NCBI GenBank assembly: GCA_900759715.1
Contig: CAAEXF010000103.1
Location: 62,001-126,000, forward strand
Source of the DNA: Clostridium_AM sp900759715
GTDB lineage: Bacteria; Bacillota; Clostridia; Clostridiales; Clostridiaceae
Direction: 5' to 3'
DNA: 64,000 bases
Shown here: piece after piece, positions 33,279 to 42,139 of the stretch
Position numbering within the stretch: the first letter of the stretch is position 1
How the letters are laid out: every line of letters starts with the position of its first letter
Position numbers and translations under genes: made by a program
Notes under the pieces: model-generated
Database searches by the model: none
Told to the model about the DNA's origin: nothing
The model's input: the letters and a program-made list of their open reading frames with translations, nothing else

Positions 33279-35117
33279 TTATTCTTCAATAATATATGGA
33301 ACTGTCACTATAGCAATATTTCTCTCTTTTAAAAGCATAGTTCTTGTAAAAAGAGAAGTTTGATTATGAAGTATATTCCCCCACCAGCTCTCTACTACAA
33401 ACTGAGGCATTACAACAGTGACTGTATCCATAGGTCCTGCTGCATATTCCTCTGATTCTATAAATTTGACAAGAGGAGTTACTATATTTCTATAAGGTGA
33501 TTTCTTAACTATTATTGGAATTCCTACATCATATTCATCCCATTTCTTTAAAAGCTTAGCTGTTGCTAAATCATCTACTGATACATGAAAGACAATTATA
33601 TTATCAGATATTGTTCTAGCATAGTTTAAAGCTTTTAAAAATGATTTATTTAAGGTATCTATGGGAAGGATAACGTATCTTTTTTGCTCTGCAAGATTTA
33701 TTTTCTTTGGTTTTTTATGTATACTAAGCTTTAATTGTTCTGCTACTGTTTCATAATGTCTCTTTATTTTAAGCATAATTCGAACTATTAAAGGAACAAG
33801 TATACATACTATCCATGCACCATGTAAGAATTTTGTAACTCCTATTATAATTACAGTTATAAAACTTACGAAGCATCCAAGACCATTTATAAAAGCTTTA
33901 TGTCTCCATCCGCGTTTTTTACTTTTAACCCATCTAGTAAGCATACCAGCTTGAGATAAAGTAAAAGATATAAATACTCCTACAGCATATAATGGCATAA
34001 GTAGGTGAGTATCTGCTCTAAATGCAATAACAAGCAAACATGCAAATAATGATAATGCTATGATTCCATTTGAGAACCCTAATCTTTTTCCCCTTTTATT
34101 AAATTGTCTTGGCATATATCCATCTTTAGCCATAATAGCTAAAAGTAAAGGCAATCCTGCAAAAGCAGTGTTAGCTGCCATTATAAGTATAATTGCAGTA
34201 GCTATTTGAATTACATAGAAGAATATGCTTGTTCCAAATACCTGATAGGCAATCTGCGCAACAACAGTAACTTCTGAATTAGGCACTGCATGATATAAAG
34301 TTGCTAAATAAGAAATTCCTCCAAATATCATCAATATTACTAATGCCAATAACTCTAAAACTATCTTAGCATTTTTTTGAGATGGTTCTTTAAAACTTGG
34401 TATACCATTACTAACTGCTTCTACACCAGTTAATGCTGTACATCCTGAAGCAAAGGCTTTTAAAAATAGAAATAAAGTTATATCTCCTGAAACATTTGGT
34501 ATTGGGTAAATAGGTTGAGGAGTATACCCTAATATATGAACCTTTATAATTCCAAACGCAATCATTCCTATTACAGAAATCATAAAAAAATAGGTTGGAA
34601 TTCCAAAAATTTTTGAGGATTCTCTAATGCCTCTTAAATTTCCCAAAGTCATAATTATAATAAGAGTAACTGTTATGAATACTTTATGCAAAAGCAATGA
34701 TGGTATTGCAGACGTTATGGCTGCCGTTCCTGCGCAGGTACTAACAGCTACTGTTAGCACATAGTCAATTGATAAAGCTGATCCTGCAACTAATCCTGGT
34801 ATTGTGCCTAAATTATCTTTAGCAACTATGTAAGATCCACCGCCATCTGGATAACTATCTATAGTTTGTCTATAAGAAAATACTAGTAAGAACATTAAAA
34901 ATACTATACATAGAGCTGCATAAAACATATATTTATAAGACAGAAGTCCTATTATAGGCACTAAAACCCATAAAATTTCTTCACCAGCATAGGCTACAGA
35001 AGATATAGCATCACTAGATAGAATTGGTAGTCCCCAAAATACATTGAATTTTTCATCTTTAAGTTCATCTGTTCTTAAGCTCTTACCAATAAGAATTTTT
35101 GATAAATTAATCTTCAT
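33279..35117 (-). CDS. kimA: KimA-type potassium importer (APC superfamily)
   Basis: 612 residues, the length of B. subtilis KimA. There are 12 membrane helices in the first about 460 residues, with MLSSDA-like ILSSDAISSVAYAGEEIL, SYRQTIDSYPDGGGSYIV and SGCTALTGVEAVSNGIP matching my memory of KimA. A cytoplasmic C-terminal domain (about 470-612) ends in LHNQTSLF and VPYIIEE. KimA imports K+ with high affinity, driven by protons. In Bacillus its gene is under a c-di-AMP riboswitch, and I see no such structure in the leader here. General amino-acid permeases are the alternative, but the C-terminal domain favours KimA. Confidence 0.85.
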   Translation of the reverse strand: MKINLSKILIGKSLRTDELKDEKFNVFWGLPILSSDAISSVAYAGEEILWVLVPIIGLLSYKYMFYAALCIVFLMFLLVFSYRQTIDSYPDGGGSYIVAKDNLGTIPGLVAGSALSIDYVLTVAVSTCAGTAAITSAIPSLLLHKVFITVTLIIIMTLGNLRGIRESSKIFGIPTYFFMISVIGMIAFGIIKVHILGYTPQPIYPIPNVSGDITLFLFLKAFASGCTALTGVEAVSNGIPSFKEPSQKNAKIVLELLALVILMIFGGISYLATLYHAVPNSEVTVVAQIAYQVFGTSIFFYVIQIATAIILIMAANTAFAGLPLLLAIMAKDGYMPRQFNKRGKRLGFSNGIIALSLFACLLVIAFRADTHLLMPLYAVGVFISFTLSQAGMLTRWVKSKKRGWRHKAFINGLGCFVSFITVIIIGVTKFLHGAWIVCILVPLIVRIMLKIKRHYETVAEQLKLSIHKKPKKINLAEQKRYVILPIDTLNKSFLKALNYARTISDNIIVFHVSVDDLATAKLLKKWDEYDVGIPIIVKKSPYRNIVTPLVKFIESEEYAAGPMDTVTVVMPQFVVESWWGNILHNQTSLFTRTMLLKERNIAIVTVPYIIEE

Positions 35118-35361
35118 CTCACACCTCTAAAATAATAGTATAGTTCACTTTTATTATAATCCATATTTACATATTTTTGGTTGGATTCACTTTATTTTTT
35201 TGATTTATTTATTTTAAAGATGCTATGAATAGATTAATAGTGAGCATATTCTTTATTTTAAATACTTTTTAAATTTCTTTTAAAGGAATACATAAAATAT
35301 TTAAATCTTTTTCACTCATTATGCCATTAAACAATTCTATATGGTTTTAAATTAGATATAT

Positions 35362-35385
35362 AAAACACCGTACTATTCAGTTTTC
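35362..35385 (+). repeat. Second copy of the AAAACACCGTA...ATTCAGTTTT segment
   Basis: It matches 33160-33183 in 21 of 23 positions by eye, in the same orientation, so kimA is bracketed by direct repeats about 2.2 kb apart. The right arm of the hairpin is missing here. Confidence 0.65.
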
Positions 35386-35491
35386 AAAGATCATTATTCA
35401 TTCTTTCAATTTCAATAATTATGTTGCATCGTCATCATATTACGACTAACATCTATAATCCTAAACTGCCAAACTTAACACATCTTTATTA

Positions 35492-35511
35492 GAACCTTAA
35501 GAGAACCTTAA
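35492..35511 (+). promoter_or_regulatory. Direct repeat, candidate response-regulator box
   Basis: GAACCTTAA occurs twice with an 11-bp period, about 38 bp upstream of a TATAAT (35549-35554) that precedes the GTG start of the regulator gene. This spacing suits a tandem OmpR-type dimer and suggests autoregulation. Confidence 0.45.
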
Positions 35512-35600
35512 AATTTCAATGTCTTGCTAAATATATAAGAATAGATGCTATAATTAAAAATGTCAGATATTATGTATCTAAACTTAGGAGGTCTATAATC

Positions 35601-36317
35601 GTGTATGATGAAATTTTAGATAGAAAAATCCTTTTAATTGATGATGAAATTGAACTTTTAAAACTTATAGAGACTGTTCTAAAAAAGGAAGGCTTTAGAA
35701 GAGTAATTAAGGCTACTAATGGCCTAGAAGGCATCAGCTTATGCAAAAGCGAAAAACCAGATTTAATCGTTTTAGATATAATGATGCCCCATATAGATGG
35801 TTTTGAGGTATGCAAACAAATACGGGAATTCTCCTTTATTCCAATTGTTTTCTTATCTGCTAAATCTGAAGATGTGGATAAAATTTTAGCTCTAGGACTA
35901 GGTGCTGACGATTATGTTACCAAACCTTTCAGTCCAAAGGAAGTGGCTTTTAGAATTAAGGCTCATTTAAGAAGAAACATATACATAAAAAATGAGTTAA
36001 CTTTAAAAGAAGAAAAAATAAGCTTTGGAAATGTAATTATTGATTTACATAAAGGAGAAGTTGTAAAAGATAATGAACTACTTTCTCTTACTCCAAGAGA
36101 ATACAGGCTATTGACTTATATGGCTAAAAACTCAAATCAGATATTGAGTAAACAAATGTTGTGCGATGCAGTATGGGGAGACGATTTTGAAGGATATGAC
36201 AACACCATAATGGTGCACATAAGAAAGCTAAGAGAAAAGATAGAAGCTGATCCCTCTAACCCTAAACATATAATAACTATTAAAGGATTAGGATACAAAT
36301 TGATAAAGGAAGTATAA
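35601..36317 (+). CDS. OmpR-family response regulator
   Basis: 238 residues: receiver with DDE 14-16, Asp59 in LIVLDIMMP and Lys in VTKPFSP, then a winged-helix DNA-binding domain ending GLGYKLIKEV. It starts at GTG behind AGGAGG. The kinase gene starts 1 bp after its stop. The receiver resembles VanR/BceR-type regulators of cell-envelope stress, but this is a loose similarity. Confidence 0.93.
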   Translation: MYDEILDRKILLIDDEIELLKLIETVLKKEGFRRVIKATNGLEGISLCKSEKPDLIVLDIMMPHIDGFEVCKQIREFSFIPIVFLSAKSEDVDKILALGLGADDYVTKPFSPKEVAFRIKAHLRRNIYIKNELTLKEEKISFGNVIIDLHKGEVVKDNELLSLTPREYRLLTYMAKNSNQILSKQMLCDAVWGDDFEGYDNTIMVHIRKLREKIEADPSNPKHIITIKGLGYKLIKEV

Positions 36318-36318
36318 A

Positions 36319-37746
36319 ATGAAGATTATAAATAAGCTAAAAACTAATCTATCAATAACAAGGAAATTCTTAGCTACACTTATAATTATAGTTATTGTAG
36401 AGTTTATATTAAATTTAGTTATCTATTTCGAGATGATTGTATATACTCAGGATCTGTCCCATTTTAGTCCTCAAAGATTTACTTTAAATTTTTCTGATAA
36501 TATACAGATAAGTGATAATACACCTTATTTAACGGGTGAGGGTAAAGAACAGCTTAAAAAAAAATCTGCATGGCTTCAAGTAATAGATAATGAATTTAAG
36601 GAAGTCTATTCCTTTGATAAACCAAAGGAAGTTCCTATAAAATATACTCCAATAAATTTTGCACATATTTATAAATACGATATTGCAAACTCCTCTGTAT
36701 TTGTAAGTGAAAAAGTTCTTAATAATAAAAGTTTTACCTATATTATAGGGTTTCCAACTAGCACTATTGCAAAGTATACTCTTATCTTTAATCCTTCTGC
36801 AATGAGAAACTTTGCTTGGAATGGATTTATTATTTTAATGTGTATAAATATCTTTGTGGCGATAATTTTATCCTATTTTTTATTTGGTATGCGAATGGGT
36901 AAACCTCTAGAAAATATTATAAATGGCATAAACCAGCTTTCTAAAGGAATTTACGAGATTAACTTTAAGGAAAAAGGTATATATAAAAATGTGCTTAGTA
37001 ATCTAAATAATCTAGGAATAACTCTTAGAGAGAATAAAAATAAGCGAGATGAATTAGATAAGATGAGAGATACCTGGATTTCTTCTATATCTCATGATAT
37101 AAAGACTCCTTTATCTTCTATTAAAGGATATTCGGAGCTTATGAAGGATAATGAATACAGCTTTTCTCAAGAAGAGATTTTAGATTACTCAAATATAATA
37201 TATGATAAAGCTTTATATATTGAGAGCTTGATCGGTGATTTAAACTTAACCTATAAGATAAAAAGTAAAGCTTTTCCCTTAAATAAAAAAGAAATAAATC
37301 TTGTTACTTTACTTCAAAATATAATTATAGGAATTCTAAATCACCCCTTGTACGCAAATAGAAAGATAAATTTTCATGCTTCAGAAGAAAACATATTTGC
37401 CTATGTAGATGAAGATTTATTTAAAAGATGTTTAGTTAACTTGATTTTTAATTCAATAGTTCACAATGATGAAAATGTTAAAATTGATGTTTCTATTTAT
37501 AAAAAGGATGATATTTATATAGAAATAAAAGATACCGGAACTGGTATTTCTGCTGAGGATTTAAATCATATATTCGAAAGATATTATAGAGGAACAAACA
37601 CCTCATCTTCAACGGAAGGCTCTGGATTAGGTATGGCTATAGCAAAACAAATAATAGATATTCATGAAGCTTCTATTTCTATAGAGAGCACATTAGAAAT
37701 TGGTACTACTCTAACCTTAACTTTAAGCAGAGAACCAAAATCTTAA
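36319..37746 (+). CDS. Membrane sensor histidine kinase
   Basis: 475 residues: two membrane helices (about 15-40 and 172-194) flanking an extracellular domain of about 130 residues, a HAMP linker, SHDIKTP with the phospho-His (about 260), and ATPase boxes (NSIVH, DTGTGI, GSGLGMAI). It is paired with the regulator immediately upstream. Its stop codon TAA (37744-37746) lies inside the CTTAAG end of a repeat A copy, so the last residues (REPKS) are formed at the repeat junction. Confidence 0.92.
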   Translation: MKIINKLKTNLSITRKFLATLIIIVIVEFILNLVIYFEMIVYTQDLSHFSPQRFTLNFSDNIQISDNTPYLTGEGKEQLKKKSAWLQVIDNEFKEVYSFDKPKEVPIKYTPINFAHIYKYDIANSSVFVSEKVLNNKSFTYIIGFPTSTIAKYTLIFNPSAMRNFAWNGFIILMCINIFVAIILSYFLFGMRMGKPLENIINGINQLSKGIYEINFKEKGIYKNVLSNLNNLGITLRENKNKRDELDKMRDTWISSISHDIKTPLSSIKGYSELMKDNEYSFSQEEILDYSNIIYDKALYIESLIGDLNLTYKIKSKAFPLNKKEINLVTLLQNIIIGILNHPLYANRKINFHASEENIFAYVDEDLFKRCLVNLIFNSIVHNDENVKIDVSIYKKDDIYIEIKDTGTGISAEDLNHIFERYYRGTNTSSSTEGSGLGMAIAKQIIDIHEASISIESTLEIGTTLTLTLSREPKS

Positions 37747-37879
37747 GCAGACATACAAAATCTTAAGTAGATATCCCAAATCTGTGATTTGGTGATAGTC
37801 ACTTACACAGAGTGCCGATTTTGATATGGTCGCTTACTCAGTGAGTACTCCTCCGACGTAAGGAAGAGGAGTTTCATAT
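37741..37879 (-). repeat. Dispersed repeat family A, copy A3
   Basis: Inverted relative to A1, A2 and A4. It runs from TCTTAAGCAGAC at the kinase stop codon through AAATCTGTGATTTGG and CACTTACACAGAGTG modules to the terminal stem ACTCCTC...GAGGAGT and TTTCATA. It overlaps the end of the kinase gene. Confidence 0.8.
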
Positions 37880-37944
37880 AAAATTAAATATCTTAATTGT
37901 TTTATCCGCACTAAGAGAAATAGTACTGAACAGGAGGTTTCTAT

Positions 37945-38556
37945 ATGATTTTAAAAGGCTTTCGATTTGGAATGTTATTACAGATTGCAGTTGGTCCAAT
38001 CTGCTTATTTATTTTTCAAACTGCAGCTTCCTCAGGCTTTTTAGCAGCAGAGACAGGGGTATTAGGCGTAACAATCATTGATGGTTTATATATACTGGCA
38101 GCAATCTTTGGTATTGGGACCATAATTAATAAATATGAAAAAGCAAAGAAAATGATAAAATACTTTGGGGCTTTTGTACTTATTATTTTTGGTACAAGTA
38201 ATGTAGTTGGAGTTTGGGGAATTTCTCTAATACCAAGCTTAAACTTTCTAACAAAACAAAGTATGGAAGGTGTTTTTCTAAAAACTCTTATATTAACTCT
38301 ATCTAATCCATTAACTATACTGTTTTGGGCAGGCGTTTTTTCCACAAAAATTTCTGAAGAAAAGATGCAGCAAAAGGATATGTATCTCTTTGGGCTTGGT
38401 GCAGTGTTATCAACCCTATTTTTTCTAACGGTTATTTCAATCTCAGGTAGTTTTATAAATAATTTTTTAGAGTTATCTATTCTTAATTCATTGAATATAA
38501 TTGTGGGACTAGTATTAATTGCTTTTGGAATAAAAACTGCAGTAAAAAAATCATAG
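37945..38556 (+). CDS. LysE/RhtB-family exporter
   Basis: 203 residues with six membrane helices. The N-terminal GMLLQIAVGPICLF (about 9-22) is the LysE-family G-x(n)-GP motif, and the central SNPLTILFWAGVF (about 118-130) is also typical. The family exports amino acids or other small cations. It has AGGAGG before the ATG and is monocistronic. Its stop codon is within the left arm of its own terminator. The substrate is unknown. Confidence 0.9.
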   Translation: MILKGFRFGMLLQIAVGPICLFIFQTAASSGFLAAETGVLGVTIIDGLYILAAIFGIGTIINKYEKAKKMIKYFGAFVLIIFGTSNVVGVWGISLIPSLNFLTKQSMEGVFLKTLILTLSNPLTILFWAGVFSTKISEEKMQQKDMYLFGLGAVLSTLFFLTVISISGSFINNFLELSILNSLNIIVGLVLIAFGIKTAVKKS

Positions 38557-38584
38557 TTATTAGCATAGTAACTATGATTTTTTA
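38548..38584 (+). terminator. Terminator overlapping the lysE-like stop codon
   Basis: AAATCATAGTTA / TAACTATGATTT with a 9-nt loop, followed by TTTTATG. The stop codon TAG is in the left arm. Confidence 0.85.
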
Positions 38585-38607
38585 TGTCCCTGAATAACGA
38601 GGTTACC

Positions 38608-39630
38608 TCATATTATATATTTTATAATATTATTCTCAAATATTGATTCTATCTCATTTTTAAAGAATTCTTTCATTTCCTGCAGCTGCTCTTTTGTGTA
38701 AACAAACTTACCATATCCAAACTGTCCATACTTATATTTTCTATCTTCATCATTCATAGGCAGTGTTGTATCGGGAAATACCTCTAATATTATATTCTTA
38801 GCTCTCGTAGTATATCTATGAGATATAACCTCAAACATCAAAGGGTAGTTTAAATCATTTGGCAACTGCTTATGTAACTCTAATAAAAGCTCTCTATAAT
38901 CCTCTTTCCAGTTATCATACAAGAATACCGGCGCTATTATAAATCCAATAGGATATCCTGCTTTTGCTACCTTTACACAGGCCTCTATCCTTTTAGCAGC
39001 TGATGCAGTTCTATTTTCATATTCCTTAATTACCTTATCTGTATTCAGTGTAAATCTTATCTCTGTACGACCATTATGTTTTGCATCAAGTAGTGTGTCT
39101 ATATCACTATACTTAGTAACAAATCTAAATCTTCCTTTTTCACTTTTACCGAAGTATTCAATAGTTCTCTTTAAAGCATTAGTATATGGTTCTATCGTTA
39201 CTGGATCTGATGTGGCAGAACCCTCGAATATTGTTTCTTCAGGTAATCTTTCATCTATGTATTTTTGTGCTCGCTCTAGAATATCATCTAAATTAACATT
39301 AATTTTTATATAAGGCTTATCACCTAAATTAGTATTTAAGTAGCAATACTGGCATTGCCCTATGCATCCCGACACTATTGGTAATTGATAATGAGCTGAA
39401 GGCTTACAGGATTGAAACTTAAATCCCTTCTTCACTCCAACCACCAATGTCCTTTTACCTTCTCTATAAAAATTAAATAATCCTTCACCAGGAATATTTT
39501 CTTTAACTTTATTAGAGGTTAGCTTTATTATTTCCACATCAGAGTTATCCTTAAATTTATTGTATATATTTTTACCTATTTCATAATCTAAAGAATCTTT
39601 TTCAAATATTACTCTCTTAGGAATAAACAT
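38608..39630 (-). CDS. splB: Spore-photoproduct-lyase-like radical SAM protein lacking the catalytic cysteine
   Basis: 340 residues, full length for SplB. It shows the radical SAM cluster motif CIGQCQYC (Cys89, 93, 96), then YLNTNLGDKPYIK, and the family segments GRFRFVTKY, HNGRTEIRFTLN and FGYGKFVY. In characterised spore photoproduct lyases the segment E(A)xCTSDxVxIxxxT supplies the cysteine that donates a hydrogen atom. Here it reads EGSATSDPVTIEPYT, so Ala139 replaces that Cys. Either this is a variant lyase or a paralogue with another reaction. It is monocistronic and convergent with the lysE-like gene. Confidence 0.85.
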   Translation of the reverse strand: MFIPKRVIFEKDSLDYEIGKNIYNKFKDNSDVEIIKLTSNKVKENIPGEGLFNFYREGKRTLVVGVKKGFKFQSCKPSAHYQLPIVSGCIGQCQYCYLNTNLGDKPYIKINVNLDDILERAQKYIDERLPEETIFEGSATSDPVTIEPYTNALKRTIEYFGKSEKGRFRFVTKYSDIDTLLDAKHNGRTEIRFTLNTDKVIKEYENRTASAAKRIEACVKVAKAGYPIGFIIAPVFLYDNWKEDYRELLLELHKQLPNDLNYPLMFEVISHRYTTRAKNIILEVFPDTTLPMNDEDRKYKYGQFGYGKFVYTKEQLQEMKEFFKNEIESIFENNIIKYII

Positions 39631-39764
39631 ATCTATACTTCAGAGCTTTTAAACTCTGCTCCTCTCCTTACAATAATATTATCTATTCTTTAATTTCTAC
39701 GATTTTAGATAATATTATGTACATAAAAATGAGGCTCTATTTTTATTTCTCTATATGTTTAGAT

Positions 39765-40343
39765 CTACTCTCTCTTCATATCTTTCACATTTAGGCCTTT
39801 TACTTGATAGAAGTTTAAAATAATATCTGTCATTTCCTTTGGAGTTTTTTCTGTATCATCCTCGACCCACCTCTTAAGGGCAAACCATAATCCTCCTGCT
39901 GAAAAATGATTAAAATAGCTATTATTTGATACAAAAGTTAAATCTTTAAAATTTTCATCTGTTGCCATAGAATTTAAGTATTTTAAATGTAAATCAAGTA
40001 ATATTTGATATACATTGTTGTCTACAAGCTTTTTAAGGAATTCTCTATTTTTATACCAATATTCAAAATATGTGATAAGAAGATCATATAAGGTTATATC
40101 ACTTTTAGCTGAAATTGTATTTATAAAATCATTGTAAAATCCATCTACATAATACTCTAATACGGCTTCTTTTTTAGCAAAGTTTCTATACACTGTTTGC
40201 CTAGTTAAATCTGCATTTTCAGCAATTTCTTTTAAAGTTATTTCACTATAAGGTTTTTTATCCATTAATTCAATTAGTGATTTTACAATTAAACTTTTAG
40301 ATCTTAAAGTTATAGGATTAACTTTTTCTTTGATTTGATTCAT
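39765..40343 (-). CDS. TetR-family regulator
   Basis: 192 residues: a TetR helix-turn-helix (about 15-60; SEITLKEIAENADLTRQTVYRNFAKKEAVLEYY) and an all-helical C-terminal ligand domain similar to TetR_C_8-type proteins. It is divergent from a degV gene, with a palindromic candidate operator between them. It probably represses itself and the DegV gene. Confidence 0.9.
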   Translation of the reverse strand: MNQIKEKVNPITLRSKSLIVKSLIELMDKKPYSEITLKEIAENADLTRQTVYRNFAKKEAVLEYYVDGFYNDFINTISAKSDITLYDLLITYFEYWYKNREFLKKLVDNNVYQILLDLHLKYLNSMATDENFKDLTFVSNNSYFNHFSAGGLWFALKRWVEDDTEKTPKEMTDIILNFYQVKGLNVKDMKRE

Positions 40344-40426
40344 GTGTAACTTTTCTCCTTATTTGTATAACTTATTATATTTAATTGACTTCACACTTTA
40401 TAGTATTATATTATAAGTATACAAGT

Positions 40427-40449
40427 GTTACAAGTGTATAACTTGTAAC
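40427..40449. promoter_or_regulatory. Candidate TetR operator
   Basis: A perfect 9-bp palindrome GTTACAAGT-gtata-ACTTGTAAC, preceded by another half-site ACAAGTG, in the 126-bp divergent region between the tetR-like and degV-like genes. Confidence 0.6.
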
Positions 40450-40478
40450 ATTTATAACATTTTTTTGAGGTGGATTAT

Positions 40479-41333
40479 ATGCATAAAATAGCTGTAGTTG
40501 TTGATAGCACTGCTGTAATTGATAAGGAACTAATTGAAAATAATAGCAATTTATACTCAATACCATTACATGTAATAGTTGATGGTAAAGATTTTAGAGA
40601 CGGTTTAGATATAGCTCCAAGTGAATTTTGTGAAAAAATGGAGGTTGCTTTAGATCTACCAACTACTTCCCAACCCTCTGCGGGAGAAGTTTTTAAACTT
40701 TTGGAAGAATTAGTGGAAAAGTATGATCACATTATATATATTACTATTAGTTCTAAGCTTAGCGGTACATTTCAAACAGGAATGCTAGCTAGATCTCAGA
40801 TTTCGGAAGATAAAATAACTGTTTTTGATTCCCTATTTACATCCACAATTCAAAAACAAATGGCAATTGAGACCTTGGAATTGATAAAAAGTGGAACTAG
40901 CATTGAAGATATCATTAGAAATCTTGAATATATAAGAGCAAATTCAAGAATATTATTGGTTGTAGATGATTTAGGCCATTTACACCGTACTGGAAGAATA
41001 TCATTGTCTGCGGCCTCATTCGGTAAAATGTTTAACATAAAACCAATCTTATCTTTTGAAGAAGGTGAAATATTAGTAAATCAGAAAGTAAGAACAATGA
41101 GAAAAGTATATGATAATTTAGTTGAACAAATTGCAAATGCAAAGCTTTCTAGAGATTCAAAAATTATTCTAGCACATGCAAATGGATATGATTATGCATT
41201 GGATTTAAAGGAAAGGCTGCTGGGTATCTATCCTGAACTTGAAATCATGATTGAAGAACTATCCCCTGTAATAAGTGTGCATACAGGAACTAGAAGCATT
41301 GGTCTGTCCTGGATAAATAAAAGCTCTTCTTAA
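40479..41333 (+). CDS. DegV-family fatty-acid-binding protein
   Basis: 284 residues with the DegV signatures: VVVDSTAVID near the N-terminus, PTTSQPSAGE, ITISSKLSGTFQ, DSLFTS, VVDDLGHLHRTGRIS, and the C-terminal SPVISVHTGTRSIGLSW. DegV proteins bind a fatty acid and, in some species, present it to the fatty acid kinase FakA (no fakA here). The start is the ATG at 40479. GAGGTGG just upstream is its ribosome site and would be inside the frame of a longer GTG version. It is controlled presumably by the divergent TetR protein. Confidence 0.92.
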   Translation: MHKIAVVVDSTAVIDKELIENNSNLYSIPLHVIVDGKDFRDGLDIAPSEFCEKMEVALDLPTTSQPSAGEVFKLLEELVEKYDHIIYITISSKLSGTFQTGMLARSQISEDKITVFDSLFTSTIQKQMAIETLELIKSGTSIEDIIRNLEYIRANSRILLVVDDLGHLHRTGRISLSAASFGKMFNIKPILSFEEGEILVNQKVRTMRKVYDNLVEQIANAKLSRDSKIILAHANGYDYALDLKERLLGIYPELEIMIEELSPVISVHTGTRSIGLSWINKSSS

Positions 41334-41369
41334 CATAGTAGGAATTAAATTATTATTTTGCTTAAATTG

Positions 41370-41412
41370 AAGCAGCTTTATGGTTGTAAAACTCCACGAA
41401 GCTGCTTTTAAT
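41370..41412 (+). terminator. degV-like gene terminator
   Basis: AAGCAGCTT / AAGCTGCTT separated by 20 nt, followed by TTAATT, 36 bp past the stop. Confidence 0.7.
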
Positions 41413-41446
41413 TAATAAAACTCTAATTATGAGTTAAGATATCAAA

Positions 41447-42043
41447 TCATTCAATTTTAAGATTTTTAAAGTAGTATTGCTTATCCACATCGGTAATTTC
41501 TTTTATTACCCTGCATGGATTACCTACCGCTATAGAATTAGATGGAATATTCTTTGTTACTACGCTGCCAGAACCAATTACTACATTATCACCAATAGTG
41601 ATGTCTGGATTTATGATAACGCCGCCTCCTATCCAAACATTATTACCTATAGTAATTGGAAATGCATATTCAATCCCTTCGTTGCGTGGCTCAAAATGAA
41701 CTGGATGGCCTGCTGTAAAAAGACTGACATTTGGCGCAAACATAACATTATCTCCAATAGTAACCTTGGCACAATCTAAAATAGTGCAATTGTAATTAGA
41801 ATAAAAATTTTTCCCAATAGAAATATTATATCCATAATCGCACCTAAAGGGTGGTTCTATAAAGAAATTATCATCAGCCTTGCCAAATAATCTTTTTATA
41901 ATTTCATTTCTCTTATCAATTTCATTTGGACGTAAGTTATTATATTCAAATACCATTTCTTTTGCATATTGGCGTTCATCAAATAATTCTTTTCCAAAGG
42001 ATTTATAGGGTTTCCCATTTAACATTTTTTCTTTTTCCGTCAT
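41447..42043 (-). CDS. Maltose/galactoside O-acetyltransferase-like enzyme
   Basis: 198 residues. An N-terminal Mac-type domain (MLNGKPYKSF...) is followed by a left-handed beta-helix of hexapeptide repeats (VTIGDNVMFAPNV, ITIGNNVWIGGGVIINPDITIGDN). The catalytic His is in TAGHPVH and the CoA end is in GSVVTKNIPSNSIAVGNPCRVIKEI. It transfers acetyl from acetyl-CoA to a sugar hydroxyl. It is monocistronic with a GGAGGTAA ribosome site. The sugar is unknown, and it is not adjacent to lacZ. Confidence 0.92.
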   Translation of the reverse strand: MTEKEKMLNGKPYKSFGKELFDERQYAKEMVFEYNNLRPNEIDKRNEIIKRLFGKADDNFFIEPPFRCDYGYNISIGKNFYSNYNCTILDCAKVTIGDNVMFAPNVSLFTAGHPVHFEPRNEGIEYAFPITIGNNVWIGGGVIINPDITIGDNVVIGSGSVVTKNIPSNSIAVGNPCRVIKEITDVDKQYYFKNLKIE

Positions 42044-42139
42044 AACTCATTACCTCCATATGTAATAATCAATTGAAATACTCTGTAAGGAAATATAATA
42101 TTATAGAAAATTCATAGAAACTTATATATTTCTATGTCT

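Larger units (their letters stand above)
35118..35600. promoter_or_regulatory. Divergent regulatory region between kimA and the second two-component system
   Basis: 483 bp. It contains a copy of the kimA terminator left arm (35362-35385) and a direct repeat upstream of the response-regulator gene (35492-35511). I looked for the GC-rich conserved core of a c-di-AMP (ydaO) riboswitch before kimA and did not find it. The rest is AT-rich. Confidence 0.45.

Noticed and set aside
35118..35600. c-di-AMP (ydaO) riboswitch before kimA
   Set aside because: The conserved GC-rich core and paired elements are not visible. The region is almost entirely AT-rich.
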